From Clavelina lepadiformis (taxonomy: Eukaryota; Chordata; Ascidiacea; Aplousobranchia; Clavelinidae): a stretch of 64,000 nucleotides of DNA. The stretch lies in the NCBI RefSeq assembly GCF_947623445.1, contig NC_135248.1:5208977-5272976 (forward strand). The letters run 5' to 3'. The translations under genes and the position numbers were made by a program. The notes beneath the pieces were generated by a model. That model saw only the letters and a list, made by a program, of their open reading frames with translations, was not told the DNA's origin and searched no databases. This document shows positions 1 to 13,286 of this stretch, one piece after another (the first letter of the stretch is position 1; each line of letters starts with the position of its first letter).

Positions 1-809
1 CTTCAAAACTTTTCAAAGTTTTGTATAAATTATTGCAATTGTTTTATGAAATGATTGATCATTATAAGCTGATAATTTTGTATGCTCTCTGTTAATCGTG
101 ATCATATGATGCAGTTGTATATTTTCTGAATATTCTCAGAATGGTTTTTTTCATGCACAACAAATGCAAATGATAATATCAATTCACATGCACCAGTAAA
201 TTGAAATTCATATTATAAAAACCACTTCATTGGTTTAGTTTTATATCATTTCTGTAAAAATTTGTGTGCATTTGTGCAACAAGCATACCATAATGGAATA
301 GAGTTTTTGTGGGGTAGAAGAGTGGGATATGTATGAAAAAAAGTTGAAAATCACAGTGTCAGTGGTTAAAATGCTCATATGTTGTATGGAGTGTTGTATT
401 AAGTGCAGTAGATGTCAATTAATAAATCCTGGATGGTAAAAGTGCCATCAATCATTTATTCAACACAGAAATGTACCAAGAGGTTTGTTTACACTAATGT
501 TTTTCTAACATAAAAAAATATTTTGGCTTTCGCAATATTTGTCAGATACACTGAATAAACTTTTTTGTTTAGAAATACAATGTACATAAAATTGAAAAAG
601 GGCTTTTTAAGTGAAGTCTGGATTATTTACTGGGGATTCTATGATAAATTTTAAATGGACAAATTCCTTCTCAGGCAAATTAGATTTAATGGACGGGTGG
701 ATTTGTCAACCGTAGATCTATTAAGTGGCTTCTGCTACATAGGGAACTATTTAGTTTGCAGGGTAAATTAACTTACTTACCATTAATCATTTCTGTTGTT
801 TGATTGCAG
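1..809 (+). other. Intron sequence upstream of the NDUFS6 last exon
   Basis: No coding exon, RNA gene or clear repeat is seen here. The segment ends in a pyrimidine-rich tract and AG (808-809) directly before the NDUFS6 terminal exon, so at least its 3' part is intron. I searched by eye for the preceding NDUFS6 exon (the Gly-His-Pro...Tyr-Ile-Asn stretch of the family) and did not find it. That exon should lie before the window. Confidence 0.6.
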
Positions 810-875
810 GACAAAGGTGAACCCGAAAGCTGTATGTATTGCGGACTAAGATATGTTCAAAAACAACACCACTGA
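810..875 (+). CDS. NDUFS6: NDUFS6, last exon (complex I Fe-S protein 6), 5'-partial
   Basis: This 66-bp exon follows an acceptor AG and encodes 21 residues ending Cys-Met-Tyr-Cys-Gly-Leu-Arg-Tyr...Gln-His-His-stop. The CxxCGLR/QF...HH ending is the C-terminus of NDUFS6, the 13-kDa accessory subunit of mitochondrial NADH:ubiquinone oxidoreductase. In the family, this CxxC forms half of a zinc site needed late in complex I assembly. The exon opens in phase 0. The earlier exons, including the mitochondrial targeting peptide, lie outside the window. A poly(A) signal follows 45 bp after the stop, as expected for a terminal exon. The exon is short, but the motif at the very C-terminus is characteristic. 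Confidence 0.85.
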   Translation, partial: DKGEPESCMYCGLRYVQKQHH

Positions 876-919
876 CAAAGAACACCAAATATTTATTTCG
901 ATTTTTTATCTATTCATCA

Positions 920-925
920 AATAAA
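920..925 (+). terminator. Poly(A) signal of NDUFS6
   Basis: AATAAA lies 45 bp after the NDUFS6 stop codon, giving a short 3' UTR. Confidence 0.7.
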
Positions 926-3489
926 GTACCAAATAGAACATAAGTGTATGCAATTTTGGGAACTTTCAACCAGGCGTGCTCAAACGTTTTTCGTATTTAA
1001 GCTAATTTTAAAACGGCGAGGTTAAATCCTCATACACTACAAAAAAAAATTAAAAAGCGGTTCAGTGTATTTCGATGGAGAAAAACCTGATAGTAAGTGA
1101 ATATGCACATTGTGAATTGCGTGCAATGTACTAGCTATGCGGTTGATCGTATTTGGCATCCCCTGCTTATACCATTCTGTCCTTAGGGATATTTTTTCCC
1201 ATTTAGGTACCGCTAGCAGCAAACTTCCCGTGGTTGATTTGTGACAACGCTGTGGTGCCGCTCTTTTACCTAGATTACATCAGTTCCCATCTATGATAAT
1301 TCCAGGTCGCATTTCACCTTTCACAAAGGTTGAATTAAGACTCATGTGAAAAGTTGTATATCTCCATGTGCTGTCACTAACGTGAATTGATCCTGTCAAT
1401 TAACATGGAAACCTAGTGTAAATATCAATTTTTACTATACCTCCACTGCAAAAAAACACCTTTCTATCGCTAATCCTTCGAACTAGACCACAGTTACGCA
1501 ACGTTTTTTGGTTTTATGCGGTGTCATGGCAGCCATTCCTCGAAGTTGGCTATTTTCCCTGTAATTAAACTCGTAAAACTAAAAGAAATGTACCTATTGT
1601 AGTTGTCAATAGAAACCCAAAATGACCACAGTCTGTGATTTTCAAAGTTAACGTGACGGATGTGAAGGGCTTGACAAGTCATCCGTTCAACATCCAACGT
1701 CATCGTACGTAGATAAAACAAAGGTCAAACGAACTCAAAGTACTTCGCGTGTGGCATAATCCCGAGGCGTGAGTACGCGGAAATGCCAATGCAGAATAAC
1801 ATCAACAAAAGATTACCACACCACTCACTCACAGGTGAGTACAAGTACAGTGTTACGAAGTAGTTCAATAAATCCAGTGTTTCACAGGTTAGGACACGCT
1901 ATCCAACTGTTGAACAAATCAAATTAACAAATAGTCAAAAACTGTTAAGAAAAGATTAACGAAAATTAGCCAAGGACCAACATTCTAAATTTGTGCCTGG
2001 CAATGGACATTAACGTTTTGTTGACCACGGCCAGCGGAAACCACATGTCTGACTATAGGTCACAAGCATTTTATTTATCACGTCTACGTATGGCAAAAAT
2101 TCCAACTCTGAGGTTCGGGGTATCTGTCGATCACAAATTGAACAATTTCTACACGTAGAGTTACTGACGTCCGCGCATAACGTGCTACATGCAATTAAGT
2201 CAGTGTAAATAGTAGGCGGTACGATAGTTTTCAACTGGCGGTGTGAGGTTGGCGTGTCATTCGTTCGTCTTAGTCATGCTTGTGGTGGATATATTTGACA
2301 TGCGATACGAGAAAAACTCGAGTATTCAATTCTACTGTTTATATGTAAGTATTATTTTTGCAGCTGCGAAGACCACCTGCGTTCGTGGGTTTCCAGTAAC
2401 GTTTTGAAATGTTAAGCTTTGGTATGTGTTTCACATCAAGCGGACACTCCTCATCGCTCACTAAATCGTCACTCTGAAGATATAGTATCAAATAAATAGG
2501 CAGACAAACTTGCGTTTTAGCACTCGTTGCAGAGCTGTGTGTGTAAGACAACAGCCCAATGTTTTTTAAATAGTTAAAATTTGCATGAGGCAGGCCCCTT
2601 TAGTGTTTTAACATATATGTACTTATTGTACTGGGTAGACAACAGACATGTCGCCCGATTCTTCAAAAAAAGCATTATATGCTTTTGGTAACCGTTTGTA
2701 TGTAAGCTTTATTATGGGAGATGTTCAAAAGATGCACTACAGACAACGCGAAGCAAAAGCTAAACTAACTTTTTTTAGTTAAAAAAGTAAGAAGAAGCAA
2801 CACAATCGGAGCTTACTGCAAAGTTTTGAATATAGTAATGCAATTTTTTATGTCGAATTTAAAACTAGCACAACAAAGAACCGATTCGGCATCAACAAAC
2901 AAGAAAAAGAAGCAAAAAGGCACAAAGCGAAGCAAAATGAAGCAGAAAAGCTTATACTCTAATTCATTTATTCGCAAGGAAAAACAGCATCGACTAGTTT
3001 CGGACTGACATGGTCTCTCCTCACAATAACGATATCGTAGAACGCAAAACGATTATAAATACTACGAAAAAAGGAAAACAATTAAAAGTTTAGGCGGTGA
3101 TCAACATAGCACGTGCGAGATTGTTAAAATGATACCGTGCGATTGGCGATAACACATTTGGTGACGATAAAACGTAATCAGCAGGGTAACAGTTAAAACA
3201 TTATGTCTGCATAACTGAATTATAAATTTTAAAAAAGACGCACCGTTTTTTAAATTTTGTTCATTAAGGGATGGGTTAGATTGTTTTATTAAAATAGCTT
3301 TCATTATTCTTACATTGAGTTGGTCCGATAATTATTAATTAATAGGTTTATTTTTCTATATCGAAAAGAGAACTCTGTAGATTCTTATAAAAAATGAGTT
3401 TGCATACTGCACAAAATTTTTATTTCGATTAATAGGAAACTTCTTTTCACTACAGTTAAGGCTGTTTGTATAGGCAAAAACTTTAGAAG
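926..3489. other. Intergenic region between NDUFS6 and the carboxypeptidase gene
   Basis: This 2.5-kb spacer contains only short reading frames with no recognisable domain or splice-site pattern. It should contain the promoter of the downstream carboxypeptidase gene. I see no convincing TATA box or other element that I could place. Confidence 0.5.
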
Positions 3490-6400
3490 ATGAAAACTAG
3501 AACTACCCATCTCGATATTGTGATAATTTTGGTCCTGACTAATTTCTTTTTGCCCACATCTATGTCTCAAAAGAAGATCAGAAGGAAAGACTATTCTGGG
3601 TAGGACCTTGTTTGAAGAACGTTGCCCTTTGCTATTATAAACTTTTTAGCGGAATTGAGCAATACGTAAGCCTACCTATTTAAAATAGACTTACAATGCA
3701 TACTTGCAGTTACCAAGTTCATCGAGTGAACGTGAATTCATCGGACCACCAGACATTACTGCAAACGTTATTCCAGCTCTTGGAGGTAGATTTTGTTATG
3801 CATTTCATTATTTTTTTCACCCCGTGGCCAAGCACAAAACTTTGGCTTTGGTTGATGTTTGAAACTGCTTTCTTACGCTGTTTTTTGGTTTTTAATTTAC
3901 ACTGCTTGCTTAAGGCGGATGTGTGGAAGGAACCGACACAATTTTTATCTCATTTTGATGTCATGATACCTGGGAAGAGCCTCACCATGTTCAAAGACGC
4001 ACTGCGTGATTTAAACTTGTCTTATTCGCTACGAATTCGTGACGTACAAGTTTTAATTGATGACGAACACATCACCCATGGGAAACGTCATCCACGCCGC
4101 ACCAGACGGTTTCGGTTCAATCAGTACAACGATTATTCCACGGTAGGCTTTTTTAGACCAAATGCTTAACCTTTTATGATGAGGGCAATTGTTAATAATG
4201 AATAGACATCTTATTTGTTTGGGAATATTGGGTTGCTAGTCTATTTTACTGTATTATAATTCTTATAGTTACTATGCATCAATAGGATACATATATTAAT
4301 ACAAGATATATTACTTTTTTAATATTCAATACTATATTTGCTTTTTGTGGTAGTTGGCCCATTTGCATTTTTTCCAAAACTATGGTTAGCTTAATAACGT
4401 TTTTCAATATATTTTTATACCTTTTTGCTTCGTTTGTAGATAATTCGTTTTATGAAGTACTTTAGGAGGGCAAATTCTGATATTGTTTCGGTTGTACAAG
4501 TCGGCATTACATACGAGGGAAGAAAAATATTTGCACTGAAGGTGAAATAATTGCTTTTAGGAACAAATGGTTTTCAATGTTTTATACCGAAGTTTTAGTT
4601 AGTGCAGTTATTATAGGTTAACTTTTCAAAGTTTATTTTCTTTTTTTAATCTAAATCACGGTGAATTATAGGGAAAGCAGTCAACCCCTTATTATTTGAA
4701 CTAAACATATAAAGATTAGCGAAAAGAGTGACAGAGTGAAGCCTGTCATCTGGCAAGATGCACTTATCCACGCGAGGGAATGGGTGACTGGTTCAACCAT
4801 GCTTTGGGTTGCCAATCGAATGGTCCAAGGCTACAGAAAGGGTGAAACTGACAGTGTGCAATTGATAAGAAATTTCGATTGGCTGCTGGTGCCAGTTTGG
4901 AATGTGGATGGATACTTATACACATGGAAAGAAGTAATGAACTTGGTTAAATAATTTCTGTTTTAAAACAAAATGTCTGTTGAAATCATAATGGAATAAA
5001 TAACTTGTAACTGATCTTGACAAGAAAACGTTTATTAGTAGAATTGAGATTTTAATTAAAGAAAATCTAAGGCTAAGTGATTCCGTCGGTGTTACGTACA
5101 TATAAATTATTTGACAGGATCGTTTGTGGAGAAAATCAAGAAGCGAGTCGGGTTCGATGGGCTGCAGAGGAGTTGATTTGAACAGAAACTTCCTAACTCC
5201 AAACCGTGGAGGTAATCGTCTTGTTGCATAAAATCTGCAAAATATTCGTTAAGGCAAACGCTTAGTGAATGAAAAAACCATCAAATAATAAAGTTATTCT
5301 TTCAAATTAATGTTTTTAAAATTTACCAATAGGAGGAACGTCCAGTAATTACATCTGCTCTGGAGTTTACCAAGGCACGACTGCCTTTTCCGAACCAGAA
5401 ACAGAAACCGTTTCTCAATATTTAAAGACACTCAACCTGGCTGCCTTTATCTCGGTTCATTCTTTCTCTCAGTTATGGATGTTTCCGTTCGGCTACACTA
5501 AAACACACAGCCCAGACTACTCGGACTTGGTAAGCTAAAGCAAAGTCGACAATTTTTGTACCTGTTTTGCTTCGGAACAGAATATAGATTACTTGAGGAA
5601 TAACTGAATATTCATATTTTTTATATGTTATTTTTTTATATCATATTATATACATATTCTGTACAGTATGCTTACATTCCTAAATATATATAAAGTATAA
5701 CTTATATATACTGTATTTAAAAATAAATATACTCAGTCTATATCCATTGGCGTATGCAGTATATATGAATATATATATACAATCAACTCACCCTTAATAC
5801 ACCTGATGAGACAAGCTGATGCTTGCGAAAGATTGTGCCGCAAAAATAAAAATCAAATTAACCCCAGATTGCTATGAAATTTTTTGCTTATATTTGTAGA
5901 TATACTTAATACAACTATTGCTGTATAAAAAGTGAGATACCTTTTACGTAGGATTTCCTCTCAGACCACGCGGTCCGGGCAATTTATGATCTTCATGGAG
6001 TCACTTACCAGCAAGGACCAGTTGTGGATATGATCTGTAAGATATTGTTTAGACCATATACTTTAATGGACTGTTTATAGAAACTCACGTTGGCGGTATA
6101 CAGGAATACACCGCTAGTATTTTCTTCCAAGACACTAAATGGTTGTTTTGGCCTGAATCCTGAATCCTGGCCTGAATCCAAAATAATTTAAACTCTTTAA
6201 AACAATCCTTATTGAAACAATGTTGGCAATCATTTCAGTTTTATTGAATACTGATGTCAAAACCAACACCAAACTTTAACATTTTCTATAGAATTTCGGA
6301 ATTGTTCACTAATCTTATTTTTTGCCCTGCTGTGTGAGATATGCGAAAAATATATTTGTACTGGTTTCCCATTATAAACTATTTCACATTTTAATGAAAT

Positions 6401-6639
6401 TAATATATACTTCAGACAAGGTATCTGGTGGCAGTGTGGATTGGGCACATGAGAAATTATGCGTCAAATACGCATTTGCAGTTGAACTGAGAGACCGCGG
6501 TGAGTATGGCTTCTTACTTCCAAAAGAAGATTTAATTCCAACAGCGGAGGAATATTTTGCTGCACTTAAAACCGTGGGGCGCCATCTGATGACGACAAAT
6601 TCAACCCGTAGCTCCTTGTGTAACGACGCTATTGGTTAA
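3490..6639 (+). CDS. A-type zinc metallo-carboxypeptidase (M14A), secreted zymogen
   Basis: Nine exons join in phase: 3490-3599, 3710-3785, 3915-4142, 4440-4541, 4715-4933, 5118-5211, 5333-5529, 5952-6036, 6416-6639. They give 444 residues plus stop. Exon 1 encodes a signal peptide (Met-Lys start, hydrophobic core about residues 10-20) and leads into the activation propeptide (about residues 30-135). The enzyme removes C-terminal amino acids from peptides. Zinc ligands by bovine CPA numbering are His69 and Glu72 in HAREW (my residues about 191 and 194) and His196 (about 319). Substrate binders Arg127, Asn144, Arg145 and Tyr248 and the catalytic Glu270 (about 394) are all present. Position 255 is Val, which predicts preference for hydrophobic C-termini (A-type, not B-type). 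There is one extra residue between Trp257 and Glu270. The acceptor of intron 2 (TTAAG) is weak. Orthology to a particular CPA paralogue is not claimed. Confidence 0.93.
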
Positions 6640-6848
6640 ATATGGCGCACTGTACTATTTTATGTGCGCGTTATCGTAACATAAATAGTAATATAGCTTT
6701 CGTTCCTGAATTTAAGGCCGCTTAGAACCGTTTGTTTGACTTTTGCTATTTACTTTGTATTATAAAACCAATGGATTGTCTTTTGACTGAAATGATTGGT
6801 TTACTTATATGCGATACATGTTTATGTATACTAAGCATGACCTTGTTT

Positions 6849-6854
6849 AATAAA
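6849..6854 (+). terminator. Poly(A) signal of the carboxypeptidase gene
   Basis: AATAAA lies 210 bp after the stop codon, the first canonical signal downstream. Confidence 0.65.
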
Positions 6855-9470
6855 CCTTTTCTGTGAAAATTTTAAATCTGCTCTTTCTTTAATTCTCATA
6901 ACTTTTTATGCGATATAAGTTATTTGCATAAAACTCTTGCGTTCTATTCTATAGTTGCATCGTTTTATTGAGGCTTCATTACATGCTAATATTCATTTAA
7001 ACAGGGTCAAATAGAACATTTTAACAAATGTTAATCATCAAAATAAAATGTTTTCTTACTTAGCGATTTTTATGCACAATAAACATCTCTTGCAAAAAGA
7101 ATAGAATTTGTAACAAAAAGGTTATAGGCCTACACCTCTTTTACAACGGCCAGTTACGCCAGGAACACGGAAGAAACTTCTTCCCCAGTCGTTAGGTTGA
7201 ACTACGGAGGCAACCGGGCAGATACTCTAATGTGCTCATGTTAATTTATAATTTATGATTAAAAATGGCTTTTTTGTTTAGTCTTTTTACCCTTATGAAA
7301 TATTGCTTTACTCGTTATACTGGTTTTATTTAACTTTAATTAAAGTTAAGGTTGAATGAATTGGGTGAAGTGGTTTTCGCTGGGTACATGATTTTATAAA
7401 TTTTATTTATTTACTGTAGTTACTGATTCAATTCAAGGAAACAACTAATATTGTTACTTATTCAATTCGAGGAAACAACTAATATGGTTACTGATTCAAT
7501 TCGAGGAAACAACTAATATTGTTGTTTTGTTTTCCCATCTGCTTGTTTTTATTTGAGCAGATAGGAATTCTTGCCTTGCCTAATGACTTAGATTAATGCA
7601 ATGACATGCTTTTTAAGTAAAGCATTTGTTTAGAACATCCTGATGAAATCTTTGATTACCAGGAAAGCGCAACTCTTAACTTTATCTGATTACACCACGT
7701 TTTGTTCTGGGCGTAGTACAGGATACACTAATAGCTTGATAAACTTAAATTGAAAACAGTGTTTTCCAACCTGGCCGAATATTTTCTTCATTTTAGCCTT
7801 TTTAGCACTTTCAGCTTTTTCAGGCTTTAGTGAGATCCCGTAGTGCCTAATAAGACCAGTATCTCCTTAATCCCTGAATATAACAAGACAGTTATATCTC
7901 CAAAATCTTGAAAATAATCTTTTTTGGTGTTATCAACAAAAGCAGTTACAACCAGACAAAGGCATGCGGTTCTTAAAGAGATAATGTATCAAACAAAACG
8001 CAAAGATTTACTCGAGCCTGTGTAGAATGGGCACACGTTTTAATCCAAGACGAAGTATCTTTCCAAAATAATCCTACTTACTTACAAAATAAAAACAAGA
8101 TGTAGAGAAAGGTATCAGCCATGATATCCAAAAAAGTGTAGTTCCTGGAACAAAAAAAAAACAAAAGAAAAGAGTGCCCCATTTTAGACAATGGCTCGAA
8201 AATTTAATTTAATTTAGAAAACTTGAAGACTTGTTTCAATGGTGAAATTGTAATTGACTTCATCAATTTCCAGCTAATCAAATGAAAATGAGCAGTTAAG
8301 TTATTGTTCCCATTCTATTTGATACTTAATTGGAAGAACTGATTTTTTTGTTAGGCAGTGAGTATACGCCAACTTATTAATCCCAGATTTATTGAGTTCT
8401 CACTCCTCATACGTTTCTTTTCTCCTTCTAGTTAAATCTCTACTGCTTAGCGACTACGAGTGTTGAAATAACACTGTAATAAAATGCCGTGAGGCGACGT
8501 TTTGGGAATAACTAAAACGCTTTTCATCTTAACGAAAACTATAAGCTAACGTTTGATAAAATTTGTCAAATTTTTCCTAAAATTTTGTGTGTGTATTGCT
8601 ATTGGCATTTAGGTCTTTATGCGCAGCTGAGTCCGTTCATAGACCAGTCCATTTGGAATATTAGTTTAATTATCAATAACCATACAGAAGAAACTCAGGT
8701 AAGAATGACTTAACCACAAATTTTAGGAGAGAGATTTTAACCAACGCAGACATCGTCTGAATCGTCGTAAAATTACAAGCGCCAGTTTTAACGATTACGG
8801 TTGAACTCGCCTTGGAGCTTGTGGGCTACTATAAAACGATTTATTCAAAATGTTTAAGCAGGATTATATTTTAAGAGTTGTAGAGGAGAAGTTTGCAAAG
8901 TTAGTTAGTTTATGCTGCAGCCACTTTTCAGCAGGTATCAAAAACATTTTGAAATCATTAGCAGCCTAGAGTTTGAAGTGATTTATTAAGTTGGAGTAGA
9001 CCTGTCAGTATCAAGCCTGAAAATATAGCTTGTCATGTGATTGCACAACGACCAAGGGATGCTCAAAATTATCTACTGAAATAAATGCCATTTTAACTTA
9101 TGCAATAATACATCCGCAAAACAGTTTTAACCAAGAAACTTATTCAAACAAAATATGTTCATTATAGGTCATGTGAAGGCAGCATTACGTAACAAATTTG
9201 CCTTACGTAAGTTCAATCTTATGTAACCTTTTCTATGAAGACGCCCTAGGCCATTTGGTGGCAATTGGAAGTGGAAAATTTGTTTTGGAGCAAGTTAAGT
9301 ATCCAAATATTTTAAAAGCTTGTTTTCACTTTTTATAAATAAATTAAACGTCTGTAAACTGGTTTCATGATTTTTTGTCTTGACCGAATTAAGGAAAAAC
9401 ATTTCTGGTTTGCTGTAGCAATTTCCCAGACAACAGAAAACTATTATGCAATCGCGTTTTGATTACGTGA
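6855..9470. other. Gene-free spacer
   Basis: This 2.6-kb AT-rich stretch has no credible coding exon. The only structure I can support is the short tandem array at 7419-7520, listed separately. Confidence 0.5.
7419..7520. repeat. Tandem repeat, three 34-bp units
   Basis: Three consecutive 34-bp units (7419-7452, 7453-7486, 7487-7520) differ at only a few bases. Each contains GGAAACAACTAATAT near its end. It looks like a minisatellite; no function is visible. Confidence 0.9.
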
Positions 9471-9477
9471 CTATACA

Positions 9478-9735
9478 TCAGGGGCGGGCAACTTCTTCGG
9501 TCGGCGGGCCTGATATGAGAAAATGAAGTACTTGGCGGGCCGGATTGCTTAATAGATTGGAACGCAGCTTTGTCTTATTAATGTTCATGGTCGAAAATGT
9601 TTGCTCATAAATGTATGTAGACCCGAACAGAACAAGTAGATTCATGGCCATCTTTCTCAGGTTGGCAAACTTGGACTTATTCAGTGACGCAATACAGGGA
9701 TTGCGGCAGAATGTGGCCGCAGGCCACATTATCAT
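9478..9735 (-). pseudogene. hAT transposase C-terminal remnant (dimerisation region)
   Basis: The minus strand encodes about 85 residues. The central part contains Leu-Arg-Lys-Met-Ala...Leu-Leu-Val-Leu-Phe-Gly-Ser-Thr-Tyr, then a Glu-Gln-Thr-Phe-Ser...Met-Asn-Ile-Asn-Lys-x-Lys-Leu-Arg segment. This is the C-terminal hAT dimerisation motif as found in ZBED/GTF2IRD2/SPIN-like transposases. The DDE catalytic regions and the BED zinc finger are absent. The reading frame runs into the terminal inverted repeat and cannot make an active enzyme. Confidence 0.85.
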
Positions 9736-9819
9736 GTAAGACCGGAAACTGTCTGCGGGCCGCTCAAAATCCCGTCGCGGGCCGGATCCGGCCCGCGGGC
9801 CGTATGTTGCCCACCCCTG
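9479..9819. mobile_element. Short hAT-family element with 8-bp target duplication
   Basis: The 341-bp element begins CAGGGGCGGGCAAC and ends with the near-complement GTTGCCCACCCCTG. It is flanked on both sides by the same 8 bp, CTATACAT (9471-9478 and 9820-9827), as hAT transposases produce. The ends are GC-rich, unlike the surroundings. It carries only the 3' end of a transposase gene on the minus strand, so it is an internally deleted, non-autonomous copy. The identical flanks suggest a fairly young insertion. Confidence 0.92.
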
Positions 9820-11095
9820 CTATACATCATACGTACTGATAAGTTTTGATTTTAACTTCACATCTGTGAGTGTGGAATATGTACTGGAAATCCTTTTTTC
9901 TGAGTACGTTATAATTGTATTGTATATACTTATATAGCAAGAAGCTCAGCTTAATTACGTCTTATTTAGAATTTTTAAACAAGTTATTCATAAAGTGACA
10001 TTTTATCTCTTCTTTAGTTTATATGATTAATATCGTGTCATCACTGTGAAAGTATACCTTACATCAAAAGCGTATGGGCTAATAAGGTAGATTTATTACG
10101 CTGCTCTTTGTTGACGTATAATTGGAATATTTCACAAAACTCGATAAAACTTGTTTATAAATAAATTTCATTAAATGTTCGATGAACGAAATTAATGTCA
10201 CAATAACAGCAGATTTTGCAGTCACACATTTCTTAACAAAAGTAGAAATTTTGTTGCTAAACATTTCTTTAATACTGTATTTGTAATACCTATTTGCCCC
10301 TTAGATTTTTAGCTTTGTGACTATCAACTTTATGCCAATTGCGTTAAACGCAAGAATAAATGTTTCTCTTTATAATAATTGTAGGGTTACTTAAGTAGCC
10401 TATATCCAAAAATGAGTTTTATTGATAAATTTTCCTTTTACAAAAAATATTGTAGAATGTTTACAGGATCTCAACAATGCAGGAAAAATTATACACAGTA
10501 TGTATATAGTTATATATCAAATGTTTCGATATCTTCCGACTGACAAAATTGCGTAACGCCCATGGTTTAACTCTGTTGTTAAATCTTTCCTCGGTCATGG
10601 ATTTTGTACTGTTAATTACGCAAACAAATTTTGGTGGGTTGCGTAACACATTCTTCAAAACAAAGCAGATAACATTCTGAAGCAATGCAACTGGTTACGT
10701 AACGGTAAAAAAACTTTCGTTGTCAATCAAAATAAATATATTCTTATTTTGTAATTGAGTTTTTGCAGATAATGTACGTTGAACCCAGTAGAAAAGTGTT
10801 TAGTTTGGAGATTCTATCAAATTGTATAAGGCTTGACTATCTTCATCAAGTTAAAAGAAAGTGTAGCAAATAAGTAGGTAAGCAAATATTTTGTGTACAC
10901 ATTTAAATTGCTAGTAACTGTCGTATCTAATAAATATGACCTTTGTGAGAGAAATCTCTATATAGCCTAGTATAGGTCCGCATTTTTCACATTGTTTATT
11001 CCTATGGTTTAGGTGTTCGCATAAAGCAAATTATATCATGCTTTAACTGCTTGTTAGTAGTTTATTATTTCTTAAACAACATTGATGCATATACC

Positions 11096-11431
11096 CAGGG
11101 TTGCCATCGGTCTCAACTCAAAAATAAGCACGACTAGGAAACGAAAGACGAATACCACCTTCAACAATGCACAACAGGAGAAAGCAACCATGTTCCTAAG
11201 AAAAAAAGAAGAAAAAAAACGAAACACTATCTACATGTTCTTAATTTTGGTATCTTTTTGGTACAAAATGGTGTACTAAAGGTGTCAAAATGCCCGAAAT
11301 ACAAACCTCTGCCCTTAAAATAAGACGAAAATAAGGAAATTTCTCAGAAAAAAAGGACAAAAATATTTTCTAAGAAACAGACCTTTAAAATAAGGACAAA
11401 TCTTAGAAATAAGGACAGTGTGGCAACCCTG
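11096..11431. mobile_element. hAT-like MITE, copy 1 (complete, 8-bp target duplication)
   Basis: This 336-bp element starts CAGGGTTGCCA and ends TGGCAACCCTG, a perfect 11-bp terminal inverted repeat. It is flanked by identical 8-bp direct repeats, CATATACC (11088-11095 and 11432-11439). The interior is A-rich and has no transposase. Related copies are at 14631-14913 and 46274-46522. Confidence 0.92.
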
Positions 11432-13231
11432 CATATACCTATGATGACTGTTAAATCTACTCCTTTGTGAAATTGGCCCATTCCGGAAATTGTCGTTGGT
11501 TTGGTTTGATCGCGTTTGCATAATTCATTTGTGCCATTTGTTAAATCACTTCTTCCTGAAAGTTTAGTCTTCGTCGACGTCACTTAACTTCTAACAGCAG
11601 TGTCAAAACCGAGTTTAGCAATTGCCAATTAAGATACTTGGAGGACGACCTAGGCCCATACAGTATTGCATGTAACTGTCAAGGGATTTGTTAAAATTAA
11701 AAGGAGGCCGCAACTAATGTTTGGACGACAACTTATAGCCAAGTCAAGTATGAAAGTAAGGATAACAAAAGTTCAGTGAAACTTGACTTTATTTTGTTAA
11801 ATAGGGTAGACCACAGTGTAATAAAAACTCTGATGTCCTATCGTATTTCGAGGTGTAAACCTATACACTATGTCAGAATTAAATAAAACCGATGCGATCG
11901 AAAGTGTTTTTTGTTAAATCAAAACAGCAGCGCTGTTTTTGAATCTCTGCAACAGTGTTTGTACAAATAGAAAACTTTTTAACCTCAAGGTCTAAACCTC
12001 AAACAGCTTCAATTTTAAGTTGATTGTAATTCACTCTGATAGCATTTTTTTACTCGCAAAATGTAGTAAACAACTTTTATCTTCAATTGCACTTTGAGCT
12101 CTATATTATATCCCTAAGATGATTTGGCGTATTTTTGAAAGTTACATAATATTTGAATCATGCGATTTGAGTCATGTTGTTTTTGTCCATTTTGGATATA
12201 CCACTTTAAGGATTTTGCTTATGTAACCAAAAACGCAGTAAAGCGTGACATGACGTTTTACCTCGTTATTTGATTTTGTTCGTTGAAGTCAGAGCGCATT
12301 ACTTAACACAAAGCGACTTAGTTGTTTGTGTTGGTTTTCAGTTACGAGTTCAATAAAATAGTTGGATGTTTGCAAGAGACAGTTATGGATCAAGTCATAG
12401 TTTAAAAATAGGTTAAAAGTCTGGAAACAAAAGGTGAGTAGTGAATGTTGGAATTCAAAATATGCGTAACTGGATTTAGGCTTACGTAATGTTTAAAACA
12501 GTTTTACCATTGTCCTAGACATAATTCACTTCAAAGATATGTGGAGGTACAATGTGGAAATTAGTCGCTTAAAAAAACTCTTCGCCAGCTCTCCAGTTAA
12601 GGTGGTTTACAACATCTGCTACTACACAAGAAAGTTTCCAATTGGTGCTCCTTGTCTTGTGTCCTTTGAAAACAAGCTTGAGGTCTTTTGGAGCCAATTT
12701 TATGTTTAAGCAGGTTTAAATATAATTATATGTTTATATAATGTCAATAGCTAATAAAACAATATATTCAAAGGCAATGTTAAATCAGTGTTTTTATCTC
12801 AGCAAACGGCGTTTTACTACGCAGAAGCGCAAACAAAGAACATATAGCGAAGTCTGGGTCATTTGCAGGAACCCTGACGCTGGTGAGTGAACGGAAAGAA
12901 GATAACAAGGAGAAAAGAGAAATTCGACACTACATTCGAAGAGAAAAAGAGCAGAGCGTTTGGCGCAGGTAGTTGTTTGCATTGTCGGCCAAAGTTCCTC
13001 ACCCCACGAGTTAGTTTGACTCGTGACTTCGGCGTGGTGTGACGTAAATTTTAATGACGTAAAACAGCATGGCTAAAACGTGGACGCTTTATCAAAAAAC
13101 AGAATACGCCTGACTGGAAAGTATGTCAGTTTTTAACGAAAAATCGCGCTGGTAGAGATATAAATTTTACCCTGACGGCATGTACTTGAACATAATTTTT
13201 TGTTTTTGTGCGTTTACAATCCAGTGAAATT

Positions 13232-13286
13232 CGACGTAGACATTAATTAGTCTCGTGAGTGCGAGTGCCACATATTCCACTACGGA
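13232..13286. repeat. 55-bp dispersed motif, copy A
   Basis: It shares a core of the form CTCGTG..TGC.A.TGCCACA..TTC.ACTA.GG with 20741-20795 and 47935-47989. It is the most diverged of the three in its first 20 bp. The parent element is unknown. Confidence 0.55.

Noticed and set aside
5630..5790. TATA-rich stretch as a promoter
   Set aside because: It is inside a carboxypeptidase intron and is simple AT-rich microsatellite-like sequence.
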